From the NCBI GenBank assembly GCA_013152435.1, contig JAADGJ010000076.1, positions 1 through 64,000 on the forward strand: a stretch of 64,000 bases of DNA, in the 5' to 3' direction. The notes under the pieces were generated by a model, which ran no database searches, was not told where the DNA came from, and saw nothing but the letters and a program-made list of their open reading frames with translations. Below are positions 41,301 to 50,345 of this stretch, one piece after another (the stretch's first letter is position 1; the number at the start of each line of letters is the position of its first letter). This DNA comes from Chloroflexota bacterium (GTDB taxonomy: Bacteria > Chloroflexota > Anaerolineae > DUEN01). Both the position numbers and the translations under genes were made by a program.

Positions 41301-42287
41301 CTATTGCGGAGGGAGTAGCGTCAGAGGGTCGACCAGGATGCCGTAATCACGGATGGCGAAATGGAGGTGTGGGCCGGTTGAATTGCCCGTCGAGCCGATC
41401 AGCCCGATGGGCTGTCCTTTCTTGACCACCTCCCCTTCCCGGACGAGCAGCGCGCTGAGGTGCGCGTACACCGTGATGTAATCGATGTGATGATCGATGA
41501 CGATCCGATAGCCGAGGCCCAGGTCGTTCCAGCCCGCCTTGGTCACGGTGCCCGTGTCCGCGGCGACGACCACCGTGCCGAAGTCGGCGGCGATGTCGAT
41601 CGCCCGGTGCTGGGCCGAGAAGCGCTGCGTGATCGGCCCCTTCACCGGCCAGATGAACTGGCCATCCCCATAGGGCCATTCCTCCAGAGGCAGCCCGTTG
41701 TCCGCCAGGCGGGTGGGCTCAACCTGACGAGGCGCCGTGTCGGCTGGGTGCATGAATCGAGGATCCAGGGCCCCCGTGATCCGTAGCCGCTGCCCGGGGT
41801 GAAGCACGTAGGGAGGGGCCTCCAGCTCGTTCCAGGCGTTGTCCACGATGACCTCGACGGGGACCCCGTACAGGGAGGCCAGGCTTTCCAGCGTGTCGCC
41901 CTTGCGCACCACGTGGCACACGGTGCCCAGCGCCGGAATCGACAGTACATATCCGGGCCCGATGGCGCTGGGGTCCTCGCTGGCGGATCGGGTGGCACAC
42001 GCCATATCCGCCAGGTCCCTGCCGAACTCGATGGCGACGCTGGCCAGGGTGTCCCCGGGTTTCATGACATAATCGATGGAGCTCTGGATCTCCCATCCGT
42101 GTGCGGGGGCGTCGGCCACTTGCGGCTCACTCGTGTCCCCTGATGTCGATAGTCCCTTTGCGATCAATGGGAAGAACGCGCGGGGAACCAGCGTGCCGGG
42201 GGTAGCCTGCTCAGCCAGGACATATTGCGTGGGGAACAGCAGAAACACGCAGATGGCGATCAAAACGATTCGGCGGTTCAGGGACAC
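41301..42287 (-). CDS. Secreted LysM/M23 peptidoglycan endopeptidase
   Basis: 328 residues. Starts at GTG 42287 (GGAGGAG 7 nt upstream); the longer frame to 42359 would include the promoter -10 box. Signal peptide RRIVLIAICVFLLFPTQYVLA; the mature start holds a VPRAFFPLIAKG motif also typical of Chloroflexota exports. Two LysM domains (VMKPGDTLASVAIEFG and HVVRKGDTLESLASLYG) bind peptidoglycan. The M23 domain has the zinc ligands in HRAIDIAADFG (H-x3-D) and GPHLHFAIRD (HxH), with YAHLSALLVREGEVVKKGQ between. Acts in the cell envelope on peptide crosslinks. Single gene with its own promoter; the next gene is divergent beyond a MITE. Confidence 0.93.
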   Translation of the reverse strand: MSLNRRIVLIAICVFLLFPTQYVLAEQATPGTLVPRAFFPLIAKGLSTSGDTSEPQVADAPAHGWEIQSSIDYVMKPGDTLASVAIEFGRDLADMACATRSASEDPSAIGPGYVLSIPALGTVCHVVRKGDTLESLASLYGVPVEVIVDNAWNELEAPPYVLHPGQRLRITGALDPRFMHPADTAPRQVEPTRLADNGLPLEEWPYGDGQFIWPVKGPITQRFSAQHRAIDIAADFGTVVVAADTGTVTKAGWNDLGLGYRIVIDHHIDYITVYAHLSALLVREGEVVKKGQPIGLIGSTGNSTGPHLHFAIRDYGILVDPLTLLPPQ

Positions 42288-42341
42288 GAACGAGCTCCTC
42301 CGCGTTGAAGGGGCGAGATGGATTCCGGGATTTTCGTCCCG

Positions 42342-42370
42342 ATTATACGGGATTTGCACGGATTGGTCAA
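42342..42370 (-). promoter_or_regulatory. Promoter of LysM/M23 gene
   Basis: On the minus strand TTGACC (42365-42370), 17-bp spacer, TATAAT (42342-42347). It leaves a leader of about 48 nt before the GTG start. One of the best matches to a housekeeping promoter in the window. Confidence 0.75.
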
Positions 42371-42469
42371 TGGCTCACCCTTACTACCATCGCCACGTCT
42401 CTGCGACGTATGCGGGGAGATGCGACGACCGTCGCTTCGGCCTATTTCCGAACCGGCTCCTTGCCCTTA

Positions 42470-42712
42470 AAGTGTGTCTGAGAAGTGCCGTTGCTTCTGC
42501 TGTGGGGAGGCCCTCCGGAAAAGGTTCTCCTTCCGCCCTCGGCCTGTCCGGCCTCGGCCCGGATCCTTCGGGAAAAGCCGAGAAAGGCAGGTGCAGGCCG
42601 GAAAAGGGAGATTTCCGTGTGGAGGGGAGCTCCCCTCCACACCTTCCCCTGTGGAGCTGGTCGTTGAGGGAGACCCCGTAGACACCTTGCCGGTAAATTT
42701 TCAGACGCGCTC
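42470..42712 (-). mobile_element. MITE copy 2 (opposite orientation, TTA target duplication)
   Basis: A 243-bp unit flanked by TTA on both sides; ends AAGTGTGTCTGAGAA and (reverse complement) GAGCGCGTCTGAAAATTT. It is the reverse-orientation homologue of 33695-33942 with shared internal GGCCTCGGCCC and CCCCTCCAC hairpin blocks. No transposase. Confidence 0.85.
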
Positions 42713-42752
42713 TTACACTGGGAGGTACTGAGTGAGGGAGGGTGTATCCACG

Positions 42753-43637
42753 ATGAAGGTCGGACGCCGGCTGTGGGAGGCGTTGTGGCGGATCTACGAT
42801 CGCCCGCAGCCCGCCGTTCCATGGCGGGATGGGGGCAACCTGCCGTGGGATGACCCGGATTTCTCTGAGCGGATGTTGCGGGAGCATCTGGATCAGAGCC
42901 ACGGGGCCGCCAGCCGGCAGCAGGCGGAGATCGATCGTCAGATGGACGTGATCTGGAGATGGTTGCAACTGCGCCCTGGAGCCCGCGTGTTGGACGTCAC
43001 CTGTGGCCCCGGCCTGTACGCCGTTCGCCTGGCACGCCGTGGCTGCGTCGTCCACGGCATTGACTTCAGCCCCGCCTCCATCCGCTACGCCCGGGAGCTG
43101 GCGGCGGAGCAAGGGGTGGCCGACCGGTGCCGATTCACCCTGGCGGATGTGCGCAGCGCGTTGCCCCTGGAGCGCGATGCCGGATATGATGCCGCCCTGT
43201 TCCTGTACGGTCAGCTGGCCGTCTTCCCTCGCGATGAGGCCAAGGCGCTCCTGAGTGATTGCGCTCGGGCCCTGCGTCCGGGCGGTCGGTTGCTGATCGA
43301 GCTGCTCGACTTCGAGAGGCTGGACCGCCGGTCGCATAGCTCCTGGTGGTATACCGATCAGGGCGGTTTATGGGGGGACTTTCCCTATCTGCACCTGGGC
43401 GAACGGGATTGGGATGCGGAACAGCGAGCCGCCGTCGAGCGGTATTATATCCTCAACCTGGAGACCGGGGAGCTCCACACGTATGGGCTGGTCGATCAGG
43501 GATATCCCGTCGAGGAGATGGTGTCGATGTGTCGGGCGGCCGGGTTCTCGCAAGTGGAGACCCATCCGGCCTGGGATGGCCTGGACCTCTACGATGCCGA
43601 CGAATGGATCGTCTATGTAGCCGAGCGAGGCGTATGA
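42753..43637 (+). CDS. Class I SAM-dependent methyltransferase
   Basis: 294 residues. Motif I is VLDVTCGPGLYAVRLA, acidic loop VHGIDFSPASIRYA, motif II-like YDAALFLYGQLAVF and LRPGGRLLIELL. Small-molecule type; substrate unknown. The ATG at 42753 (MKVGRRLWEAL) has GGAGGG about 9 nt upstream; a GTG at 42732 with GGAGG 6 nt upstream is an alternative and adds 7 residues. The stop overlaps the next ATG (ATGA), so it is coupled to the GNAT gene. Confidence 0.88.
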   Translation: MKVGRRLWEALWRIYDRPQPAVPWRDGGNLPWDDPDFSERMLREHLDQSHGAASRQQAEIDRQMDVIWRWLQLRPGARVLDVTCGPGLYAVRLARRGCVVHGIDFSPASIRYARELAAEQGVADRCRFTLADVRSALPLERDAGYDAALFLYGQLAVFPRDEAKALLSDCARALRPGGRLLIELLDFERLDRRSHSSWWYTDQGGLWGDFPYLHLGERDWDAEQRAAVERYYILNLETGELHTYGLVDQGYPVEEMVSMCRAAGFSQVETHPAWDGLDLYDADEWIVYVAERGV

Positions 43638-44587
43638 GCCGACAGCCGATCGCCGTCCGGATCCGGCCGTTGCGGCCGGAGGATATCCCCGCCTGGGTGG
43701 CCCTGATCAACGCCGCCGACGCGGTGGACGAGCTCGGCCGGGCTACCACCGTTGAGGAGGCGCGAGCGAAGCTGCGCTCCCCGGGCTACGGCTATGATCG
43801 CGTGCTCCTGGCCTGGCACCGTCGGCGGCTCCTGGGCTATGCGGACCTCTGGCGGCAGGCGGACGATCGCGCCATCGGCGGGGTGACCGTCCATCCCTTC
43901 TTCCGTGGGCGTGGGGTGGGGCGAAAGCTCCTGCGCCGCCTGATCGGCCTGGCCCGTCGGGAGGGCGTGCGCGTTCTCGATGTGCCGGTGGTGCCCCGGA
44001 TCCAGGCCGCGGTCGCGCTGCTGATTGGCGCCGGCTTCCGACGTGTACGTTACTGGTGGGAGATGGTGTGGGTGGGGCGGGTGCCGCCGCCTGCCCCCGA
44101 TCCGCCGCCGGGCGTGCGGCTGCGTACCTACCATCCGGGACAGGACGCGCAGGCCTGGCTGGCGCTGGATGCTGCGGCCTTCTCCCGTCATTGGGGGGCG
44201 ACCCCGTTGACGCCGGAGGACGTCGCTGCCCTGGCAGACCGCCCGGATTTCGATCCGGATGGGCTGTGGTTCGCAGAGGTGGATGGGAAACTGGTCGGAC
44301 AGGCATTGGCTCGCTATAATAAGCAAGGTCCGACGTTGCTGGGCATGCCGGTGGGGCGCATCGACGAGGTGGCCGTGTTGCCCGCGTATCGCGGCCGGGG
44401 AATCGGACGGGCGCTGGTGCTGGCCGCCATGAACTATCTGTGGTCTCGTGGCTGCCGGGTGATCGAGCTCACCGTGGACGGGGAAAACGCCCGCGCTCGC
44501 CGTTTGTATGATACACTGGGCTTCGTGGAGGCGGGACAGCTTCATTGGTACCGATATGAGCTTGAGAGCGGCAGATCGTCTGATTGA
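43634..44587 (+). CDS. Tandem GNAT acetyltransferase
   Basis: 317 residues with two GNAT domains, an arrangement seen in mycothiol synthase (MshD). Domain 1 (about 1-150) has GGVTVHPFFRGRGVGRKLL; domain 2 (about 160-310) has DEVAVLPAYRGRGIGRALV and ARRLYDTLGFVEAG. Both R/Q-x-x-G-x-G/A acetyl-CoA loops look intact. ATG at 43634 overlaps the methyltransferase stop, so it is made from the same transcript. Acceptor substrate unknown; mycothiol is not expected in Chloroflexota, so MshD activity is not claimed. Confidence 0.88.
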   Translation: MSRQPIAVRIRPLRPEDIPAWVALINAADAVDELGRATTVEEARAKLRSPGYGYDRVLLAWHRRRLLGYADLWRQADDRAIGGVTVHPFFRGRGVGRKLLRRLIGLARREGVRVLDVPVVPRIQAAVALLIGAGFRRVRYWWEMVWVGRVPPPAPDPPPGVRLRTYHPGQDAQAWLALDAAAFSRHWGATPLTPEDVAALADRPDFDPDGLWFAEVDGKLVGQALARYNKQGPTLLGMPVGRIDEVAVLPAYRGRGIGRALVLAAMNYLWSRGCRVIELTVDGENARARRLYDTLGFVEAGQLHWYRYELESGRSSD

Positions 44588-44664
44588 GAAGCCCTAATGA
44601 GGAGTTCCCACCGGAGTGATGCGAAGGGTCTCTCCCTCACAGTTTTGGCCGAAGGAGCTCTCCT

Positions 44665-45162
44665 ATGGATCAAAAGATCAGTAAGAATGGACATAGCCGC
44701 TGGGAAGAAGAGGATCACATCATTCGAACGGAGCTGGATCCGGTTCTCCTCACGCAACTGCAGATGCTCCAGGGGAAGACGATTCAGGGGCTGGCTCTGT
44801 GGGCGAACTCTATCGCCGATGAGGAGCTGGCCGAATTGGACGAGGACATGACTCCGGAGAATCGCGTCTTCGTGGATTTTGATTTATATTTGGAAGGGCA
44901 TATCCTGATGGAGGTGTATGCGGCTTCCTTATATCATGGCGTCGATGAGAAGCCCGTGGTAGGATTGGAGACCATCGCCAATACCCTGGCCCGTATGACC
45001 GAGCGGGGGGCCACCCTGGGCAACGTGACCACGGATGAGGCCGAGGGGCTGGTGTTGACGTTGACCACCCGTGAGGGTGAGGAGACCCTGATCGTGGCCC
45101 CGAGCGGCTGGGCGCTCGGGCACTGGGATGAGCTGCCGGACGACGAGCTATGGCTGGCATGA
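44665..45162 (+). CDS. Hypothetical protein, 165 aa
   Basis: Begins MDQKISKNGHSRWEEEDHII; AAGGAG lies 8 nt before the ATG. Acidic protein with a mixed alpha/beta pattern (LVLTLTTREGEETLIVAPSGW) and no signal or membrane segment. Not recognised. It follows the GNAT gene by 77 bp on the same strand and is followed by a terminator, so it may close that operon. Confidence 0.75.
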   Translation: MDQKISKNGHSRWEEEDHIIRTELDPVLLTQLQMLQGKTIQGLALWANSIADEELAELDEDMTPENRVFVDFDLYLEGHILMEVYAASLYHGVDEKPVVGLETIANTLARMTERGATLGNVTTDEAEGLVLTLTTREGEETLIVAPSGWALGHWDELPDDELWLA

Positions 45163-45264
45163 GCTGCCTGTATTCGCTTCCGTTTGTGGGGTGAGCTGGC
45201 GTCTGGATCCTGTACGCTTTCTCCATCTGACGAACCATACTTGAGGGCACACGCGCTGACGCGG

Positions 45265-45291
45265 AGCCGGGGGCAAGGCTAGCCCCCGGCT
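45265..45291 (+). terminator. Hairpin terminator
   Basis: Perfect 10-bp arms AGCCGGGGGC (45265-45274) and GCCCCCGGCT (45282-45291), loop AAGGCTA, followed by TTTCC. It separates the hypothetical gene from the PucR gene. Confidence 0.7.
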
Positions 45292-45309
45292 TTCCATTGC
45301 GTGGGGGTG

Positions 45310-46929
45310 ATGCGGGTGAAGGCAACGAACGAGGTAACCGTAAGAGAGGTGTGGCGTCTGGCCCTTCCGGAGGAGACGGAACTCCTGGCGGGGCACGCAT
45401 CTCTGGATCGCGTGGTCAGTTGGGCCTGCGCGATGCGCCCGATCCCGCCTGCCTTTCCCCGCCTGGAGGGCCATGAGCTCGCCTTGATCAACGCCGACGA
45501 CTTGCGATATCTGGATGATCTCCCGCTGGCGCAGGTCATACGCGGGTTGCATCAGGCGAACGTCTCCGCCATTGCGGTGCTCGGCCCCGTGGACGAGGCG
45601 GCGATCGCCGTCGCCCAGGAGACGGAGATGCCCTTGTTCGCTCTGCCCGCTGAGATCATGATCGCGGCGGTGGAGCGGGAGATCATTCGGCTGATCGTGG
45701 ATCGTGAGGCCTCGCTGGAGCGCTTCCGCTCTCAGATCGCTCATCAGTTGGCCGAGATCGCCATGGCCGATCGTGGCTGGAGGGCTCTGGCCGACGCATT
45801 GGCTCGCGCCAGTCGCAAGACCGTGGTGATTCAAGACGCCATGCTGCGCGTCTGCGGACTCGGCTCCGGGCCAAGCCCACAGTTGCCCCTGCAGGTGGGG
45901 GAGGTGGACGGCCTCGTGGAGCCCACGGTGCTCCCCGCCGGCGACGGCGATATCGGCCGGCTGGTGTTCCCCATCTGTGTCGAGGGGGAGGTCGTGGGCT
46001 ATCTCTCCCTGTTGGGCCCGCCCGGCGGATTTGATGCCAGTGACCGCATCGTGGCCCAGGAGGGCGCGTTGCACTGCGCGCTGCAATTGGCGAAGGAGCG
46101 CGCCATCAGCGGCGCGGAGAGACAGCGACGCGCCCGGTTTCTGGCCGATCTGCTGAGCGGGCGGGAGCTGGATCCCATCGTGCTGGCTCGCCAGGCAAGT
46201 GCCTTTCAGTATGATCCCAGCCCGCCGCAGATCGTGCTCACGCTGGGCACGGTGAAGGGGGAGGGGCCGGACGCGGAACATCTGGCTCGCAGGGTGCAGG
46301 AGGAGTTGACACATCGTCGGGTGGCGGGCTTTGTGGCCGTGCGGCCCGCCTCGACGGCGCCCGTGCTTGCCCTCTTTCCCCTATCCGGCGAGGCCCCGGC
46401 CCGCGCTGGGCGGCGTTTGGCTCTTGCCCTCCTGGAGGCCCTGGCACGTCAGTTCCCCCAGATCGCCCTGGTGGGAGGGCTCAGTCGCCCCTTGTACACT
46501 CTGCGTGAGGCCAAGGAGGCGGTCGAGGAGGCGGAGCAGGCCTGGTCGCTGGGGTGTCGTCTGGTGAGCGACCAGCCGTTCCAGCTTGTGGATGCGAGCG
46601 AGCTGGGGGTATACCGACTGCTGCTGCCCCTGGAGGGGACCCCGGCCCTGCGCACCTTCTATCAGGAGACCCTGAGCCTGTTGGAAGCGTACGACCAACG
46701 TCACGGCACGCACCTTGTGCACACCCTGGAGGTGTATTTCTCCCAGTTGGGGAACCTGAGCCGCACGGCCGAGGTGCTGCACCTGCATCGCAACACGTTG
46801 ATCTATCGCCTGGAACGCATCTCCGCCGTCCTGGGCGTCGACCTGGAGGACGCCGAGGTACGCCTGCGGCTCCAGCTCGCCCTGAAGGTTCGGCAGCTTC
46901 TTCGGGAGAGGGCTCGACGGGAGGGTTGA
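45310..46929 (+). CDS. PucR-family transcriptional regulator
   Basis: 539 residues. N-terminal PucR domain (VTVREVWRLALPEETELLAG, VVSWACAMRP), a GGDEF-like/GAF-like middle, and a C-terminal helix-turn-helix of the PucR/CdaR type (YFSQLGNLSRTAEVLHLHRNTLIYRLERISAVLGVDL). Members regulate purine, sugar-acid or amino-acid metabolism. Start is uncertain: GTG 45301, ATG 45310 and GTG 45316 are all possible because the terminator of the upstream gene ends at 45291. It precedes a glutamine synthetase gene on the same strand, so a nitrogen-related role is plausible but unproven. Confidence 0.88.
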   Translation: MRVKATNEVTVREVWRLALPEETELLAGHASLDRVVSWACAMRPIPPAFPRLEGHELALINADDLRYLDDLPLAQVIRGLHQANVSAIAVLGPVDEAAIAVAQETEMPLFALPAEIMIAAVEREIIRLIVDREASLERFRSQIAHQLAEIAMADRGWRALADALARASRKTVVIQDAMLRVCGLGSGPSPQLPLQVGEVDGLVEPTVLPAGDGDIGRLVFPICVEGEVVGYLSLLGPPGGFDASDRIVAQEGALHCALQLAKERAISGAERQRRARFLADLLSGRELDPIVLARQASAFQYDPSPPQIVLTLGTVKGEGPDAEHLARRVQEELTHRRVAGFVAVRPASTAPVLALFPLSGEAPARAGRRLALALLEALARQFPQIALVGGLSRPLYTLREAKEAVEEAEQAWSLGCRLVSDQPFQLVDASELGVYRLLLPLEGTPALRTFYQETLSLLEAYDQRHGTHLVHTLEVYFSQLGNLSRTAEVLHLHRNTLIYRLERISAVLGVDLEDAEVRLRLQLALKVRQLLRERARREG

Positions 46930-47197
46930 TCGGCTGGGGAGTGATGGAGGATCGACCGGCGCCCCTGCCGGCTTGTGAGAGGAACGCTTCGTCGCCTGAG
47001 ATATGTGAACATTGCCCAAGCGCCGTATCCCTTTTTCGGTCCCTTTGCCCCTGGCGGGGTCGGGCCCCGGTGGCTAGACTGCAAAGCGCATCATGGCGCG
47101 GGAATGGGCCCGGCGCTCTGGGGTGAGATGGCCATCGTGTGCGTGGTGACGATTCCTGTCCATGGCCTATGAGAATGCAATAGCAAGGAGGCTAGGT

Positions 47198-48538
47198 ATG
47201 CAGCAGGATTCCGCCGATGTGGAACGAGTGCAGGAGATCATCGAGCGGGCGGGCGTGCAGTTCGTCAACCTGCAATTCACGGATATCGTGGGCAGCGTCA
47301 AGCAGGTGACCATTCCGATCAGCGAGTGGGACGTCGCCGTCAAGTACGGCATCTGGTTTGACGGCTCCTCCATCGAGGGGTTCGCTCGCATCGCCGAGAG
47401 CGACATGTATCTGACCCCGGACCTATCCACCTTCGCGGTGATCCCCTGGGAATCGGAGGGATTGGTCACCGCCCGCTGCATCTGTGACGTGCACACGCCC
47501 AAGGGGGATCCCTTCACGGGAGACCCGCGGTATGCCCTGAAGCGGGTCATGGCCGAGGCCGAGGAGATGGGCTTTGTGTATCACACGGGCCCGGAGCTGG
47601 AGTTCTTCCTCTTCCGTCTGGGGCCGGACGGCTCGCCGACGACGACGCCTCATGACTTCGCGGGGTACTTCGACGTCTCCACTGACCTGGCTCACAAGGT
47701 GCGGCGACAGATGGTGGAGGCGCTGAACGGGTTCGGCATCACCGTGGAGGCGGCGCATCACGAGGTGGCCACGGGCCAGCATGAGATCGACATCCGATAC
47801 GGCCCGGCGCTGACCACGGCGGACAACGCGGTCACGTTGCGGGTGGCGCTGAAGGCCATCGCGCAGCGCAATGGGCTGTACTGCACCTTCATGCCCAAGC
47901 CCGTCGCCGGCATCAACGGCTCCGGCATGCATACCCATCAGAGCCTGACCCACAAGGATACGGGCGAGAACGCCTTCGCAGATCCCAACGATGAGTACGG
48001 GCTGTCCATCATCGCCAAGCAGTTCATCGCGGGCCAGCTGGCGCATGCCCGCGGGATGGCCGCCGTGATCGCGCCACTGGTCAACTCCTACAAGCGGCTG
48101 GTCCCTGGCTACGAGGCGCCGGTGTATATCTCGTGGGCGCGCATCAACCGCTCCGCTCTGATCCGAATCCCGCGCACCAATCCGGGTCGCCTGGAGGCCA
48201 CGCGCATCGAGCTGCGCTGTCCGGATCCTTCGACGAACCCCTATCTGGCCTTCGCCGTGATGCTGGCCGCCGGTTTGGATGGCATCCGGAAGGGGATGGA
48301 GCCTCCTCCGCCCGCGGAGGAGAACCTGTACGAGATCGACAGCACTCGAAGCCGGCTGCAGATGATGCCCGGCTCCCTGGAGGAGGCCCTGGCCGAGTTG
48401 GAGAAGGACGAGGTCATTCAGGCCGCGCTGGGCCATCACATCTTCGAGCGGTTCATGGAGGCCAAGCGGATCGAGTGGGAGGAATATCGGGTCTCCGTCA
48501 GCCAGTGGGAGTTGGAGCGCTATTTGCCCATTTACTAA
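47198..48538 (+). CDS. glnA: Glutamine synthetase, type I (GSI-alpha-like)
   Basis: 446 residues. Makes glutamine from glutamate, ammonia and ATP. GSI features: [67 protein letters not shown]. Length fits the alpha class, and the adenylylation-site motif of the beta class is absent (ENLYEIDSTR instead of NLYDLPPEE). AAGGAGG lies 6 nt before the ATG at 47198, preferred over the start at 47162. Convergent with the second glutamine synthetase across a shared terminator. Activity should therefore not be controlled by GlnE; feedback inhibition is the usual alternative in this class. Confidence 0.95.
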   Translation: MQQDSADVERVQEIIERAGVQFVNLQFTDIVGSVKQVTIPISEWDVAVKYGIWFDGSSIEGFARIAESDMYLTPDLSTFAVIPWESEGLVTARCICDVHTPKGDPFTGDPRYALKRVMAEAEEMGFVYHTGPELEFFLFRLGPDGSPTTTPHDFAGYFDVSTDLAHKVRRQMVEALNGFGITVEAAHHEVATGQHEIDIRYGPALTTADNAVTLRVALKAIAQRNGLYCTFMPKPVAGINGSGMHTHQSLTHKDTGENAFADPNDEYGLSIIAKQFIAGQLAHARGMAAVIAPLVNSYKRLVPGYEAPVYISWARINRSALIRIPRTNPGRLEATRIELRCPDPSTNPYLAFAVMLAAGLDGIRKGMEPPPPAEENLYEIDSTRSRLQMMPGSLEEALAELEKDEVIQAALGHHIFERFMEAKRIEWEEYRVSVSQWELERYLPIY

Positions 48539-48618
48539 GGGCGTGGGGGAATCCCCTCCACACCTCCCCCTGTGGAGCATGCCGCTGAGGGATGCCCTCA
48601 GATGCTTTGCTGTGGACA
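48539..48618 (+). repeat. Fragment of the MITE family
   Basis: GGGGGAATCCCCTCCACACCTCCCCCTGTGGAGCATGCCGCTGAGGG... matches the end of the 35527 and 42470 copies. It begins directly at the glutamine synthetase stop codon. Confidence 0.5.
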
Positions 48619-48621
48619 AGG

Positions 48622-48660
48622 AAAGGCGGCGGGCTTCCTGAAGGAAGCTCGTCGCCTTTT
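48622..48660. terminator. Bidirectional terminator between glutamine synthetase genes
   Basis: AAAGGCGGCGGGCTTCCT, GA loop, AGGAAGCTCGTCGCCTTTT: a 17-bp stem with two G-U-type mismatches and T-runs on both sides. Serves convergent genes. Confidence 0.85.
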
Positions 48661-48770
48661 GCGCCCGGCCTGGTCCCTCCCGGTAAGATCGGATCAGGCC
48701 CGGGCATGGAGGCTGCCGCAGGCTGAGCGTCGCTGCTCAGCCCACGGCAGGCCGATCCAGATCCCGTGGA

Positions 48771-50201
48771 TTAGATGTCGAAGTAGAGGTAGAACTCGTA
48801 CGGGTGCGGCCGGAGCCGAATCGGGTCCACCTCGCGCTCCCGCTTGTACGTCAGCCAGGTCTCGATGACATCCGGCGTGAAGACGTCGCCCTTGAGCAGG
48901 AACTCGTAGTCCTGTTCCAGCGCGTCCAGCACCTCGGCCAGGGAGCCGGGGGTGGACTCCACCCGCGCCGCCTCCTCCGGCGGCAGATCGTACAGGTCCT
49001 TGTCGATGGGCTCACCAGGATCGATCTGGTTCTGGATGCCGTCCAATCCCGCCATCAGCATGGCCGCGAAGGCCAGGTAGCCGTTGCACGAGGGGTCCGG
49101 GAAGCGGAGCTCCACTCGCTTGGCCTTCGGGCTGGGCGAGTACATGGGGATACGCACCGCCGCCGAGCGGTTGCGCTGCGAGTAGACCAGGTTGATCGGG
49201 GCTTCGAAGCCGGGCACCAGGCGGTGATAGGAGTTCACCGTCGGCGCGCAGAACGCCAGCAGCGATGGCGCGTGCTTCAGCAGGCCGCCGATGTAGTATC
49301 GGGCCATGTCGCTCAACCCGGCGTATCCGCTCTCATCGTAGAAGAGGTTGGTATCGCCCTTCCAGAGGCTCTGGTGCGTGTGCATCCCCGATCCGTTGTC
49401 CCCGAACAGCGGCTTGGGCATAAAGGTCGCCGTCTTGCCGTACTTGCGGGCGACGTTCTTGACGATGTACTTGTACTTCATCAAGTTGTCCGCCATCTGC
49501 ACCAGCTCGGCGAAGCGCATGTCGATCTCGCACTGCCCGCCGGTGGCGACCTCATGATGATGCGCCTCGGTCTCCACGCCCGCTTCGAGCATGGTCAGCA
49601 CGATCTCGCTGCGGATGTCCTGCAGTGTGTCGCTGGGCGGCACGGGGAAGTAGCCCTCTTTCGTGCGCGGCTTGTACCCCAGGTTGGGGTTCTCCTCCCG
49701 GCCGGTGTTCCAGCTCCCCTCCACCGAGTCGATGTAGTAATAGCCGTAGTTGGTGTCCTGAGCGTAGCGGATATCATCAAAGATGAAGAACTCGGCCTCC
49801 GGCCCCCAGTAGCTCACGTCCGCGATGCCGGTGCTCTTGAGGTAGGCCTCCGCCTTCTGAGCGATGTATCGCGGGTCGCGAGTGTAGTTCTCGCGCGTGA
49901 TGGGATCACGCACGTTGCAGATGAGCACCAGCGTGGACGCGGCCCGGAACGGATCGAAGAAGGCGGTCGTCGGGTCCGGGATGAGCAGCATGTCGCTCTC
50001 CTGGATCTGCTGGAAGCCGCGAATGGACGACCCATCGAAGCCCAGCCCCTCGCTGAAAGCGTCCTCATCCAGTGCGCCCGCCGGTATCGAGAAGTGTTGC
50101 CAGATCCCCGGCATGTCGGTAAACCGGAGGTCCACTATCTGCACGTCGTGTTCCTTGATTACGGCTAAGACATCCTCTGGTGTGCTGCACTGAAGCGGCA
50201 T
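48771..50201 (-). CDS. glnA: Glutamine synthetase, type I (GSI-beta-like)
   Basis: 476 residues. Contains [85 protein letters not shown]. Near residue 400 the motif [10 protein letters not shown] matches the adenylylated-Tyr region of enterobacterial GSI-beta, so it is a likely target of the GlnE enzyme encoded immediately upstream (50346-54065). AAAGGAG lies 8 nt before the ATG. The 144 bp between the two genes contain no clear terminator. Confidence 0.95.
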   Translation of the reverse strand: MPLQCSTPEDVLAVIKEHDVQIVDLRFTDMPGIWQHFSIPAGALDEDAFSEGLGFDGSSIRGFQQIQESDMLLIPDPTTAFFDPFRAASTLVLICNVRDPITRENYTRDPRYIAQKAEAYLKSTGIADVSYWGPEAEFFIFDDIRYAQDTNYGYYYIDSVEGSWNTGREENPNLGYKPRTKEGYFPVPPSDTLQDIRSEIVLTMLEAGVETEAHHHEVATGGQCEIDMRFAELVQMADNLMKYKYIVKNVARKYGKTATFMPKPLFGDNGSGMHTHQSLWKGDTNLFYDESGYAGLSDMARYYIGGLLKHAPSLLAFCAPTVNSYHRLVPGFEAPINLVYSQRNRSAAVRIPMYSPSPKAKRVELRFPDPSCNGYLAFAAMLMAGLDGIQNQIDPGEPIDKDLYDLPPEEAARVESTPGSLAEVLDALEQDYEFLLKGDVFTPDVIETWLTYKREREVDPIRLRPHPYEFYLYFDI

Positions 50202-50345
50202 GTGTACGACTCCTTTCGCTTCTGGATAGGATTAGGCTTCATAGCAAAGCCTCGCCAGGATAACTATAAGACAACCGGGCCGCGCCGACCACCTTCAAAG
50301 TGGCCAAATAGGGCGCCTCCCGTTTGTACAACCTGCATAAACCCC

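Noticed and set aside
47423-50168. Long antisense frames over both glutamine synthetase genes and over the DUF1998 helicase (8350-9813)
   Set aside because: Lie fully opposite highly conserved coding sequence and lack family features.
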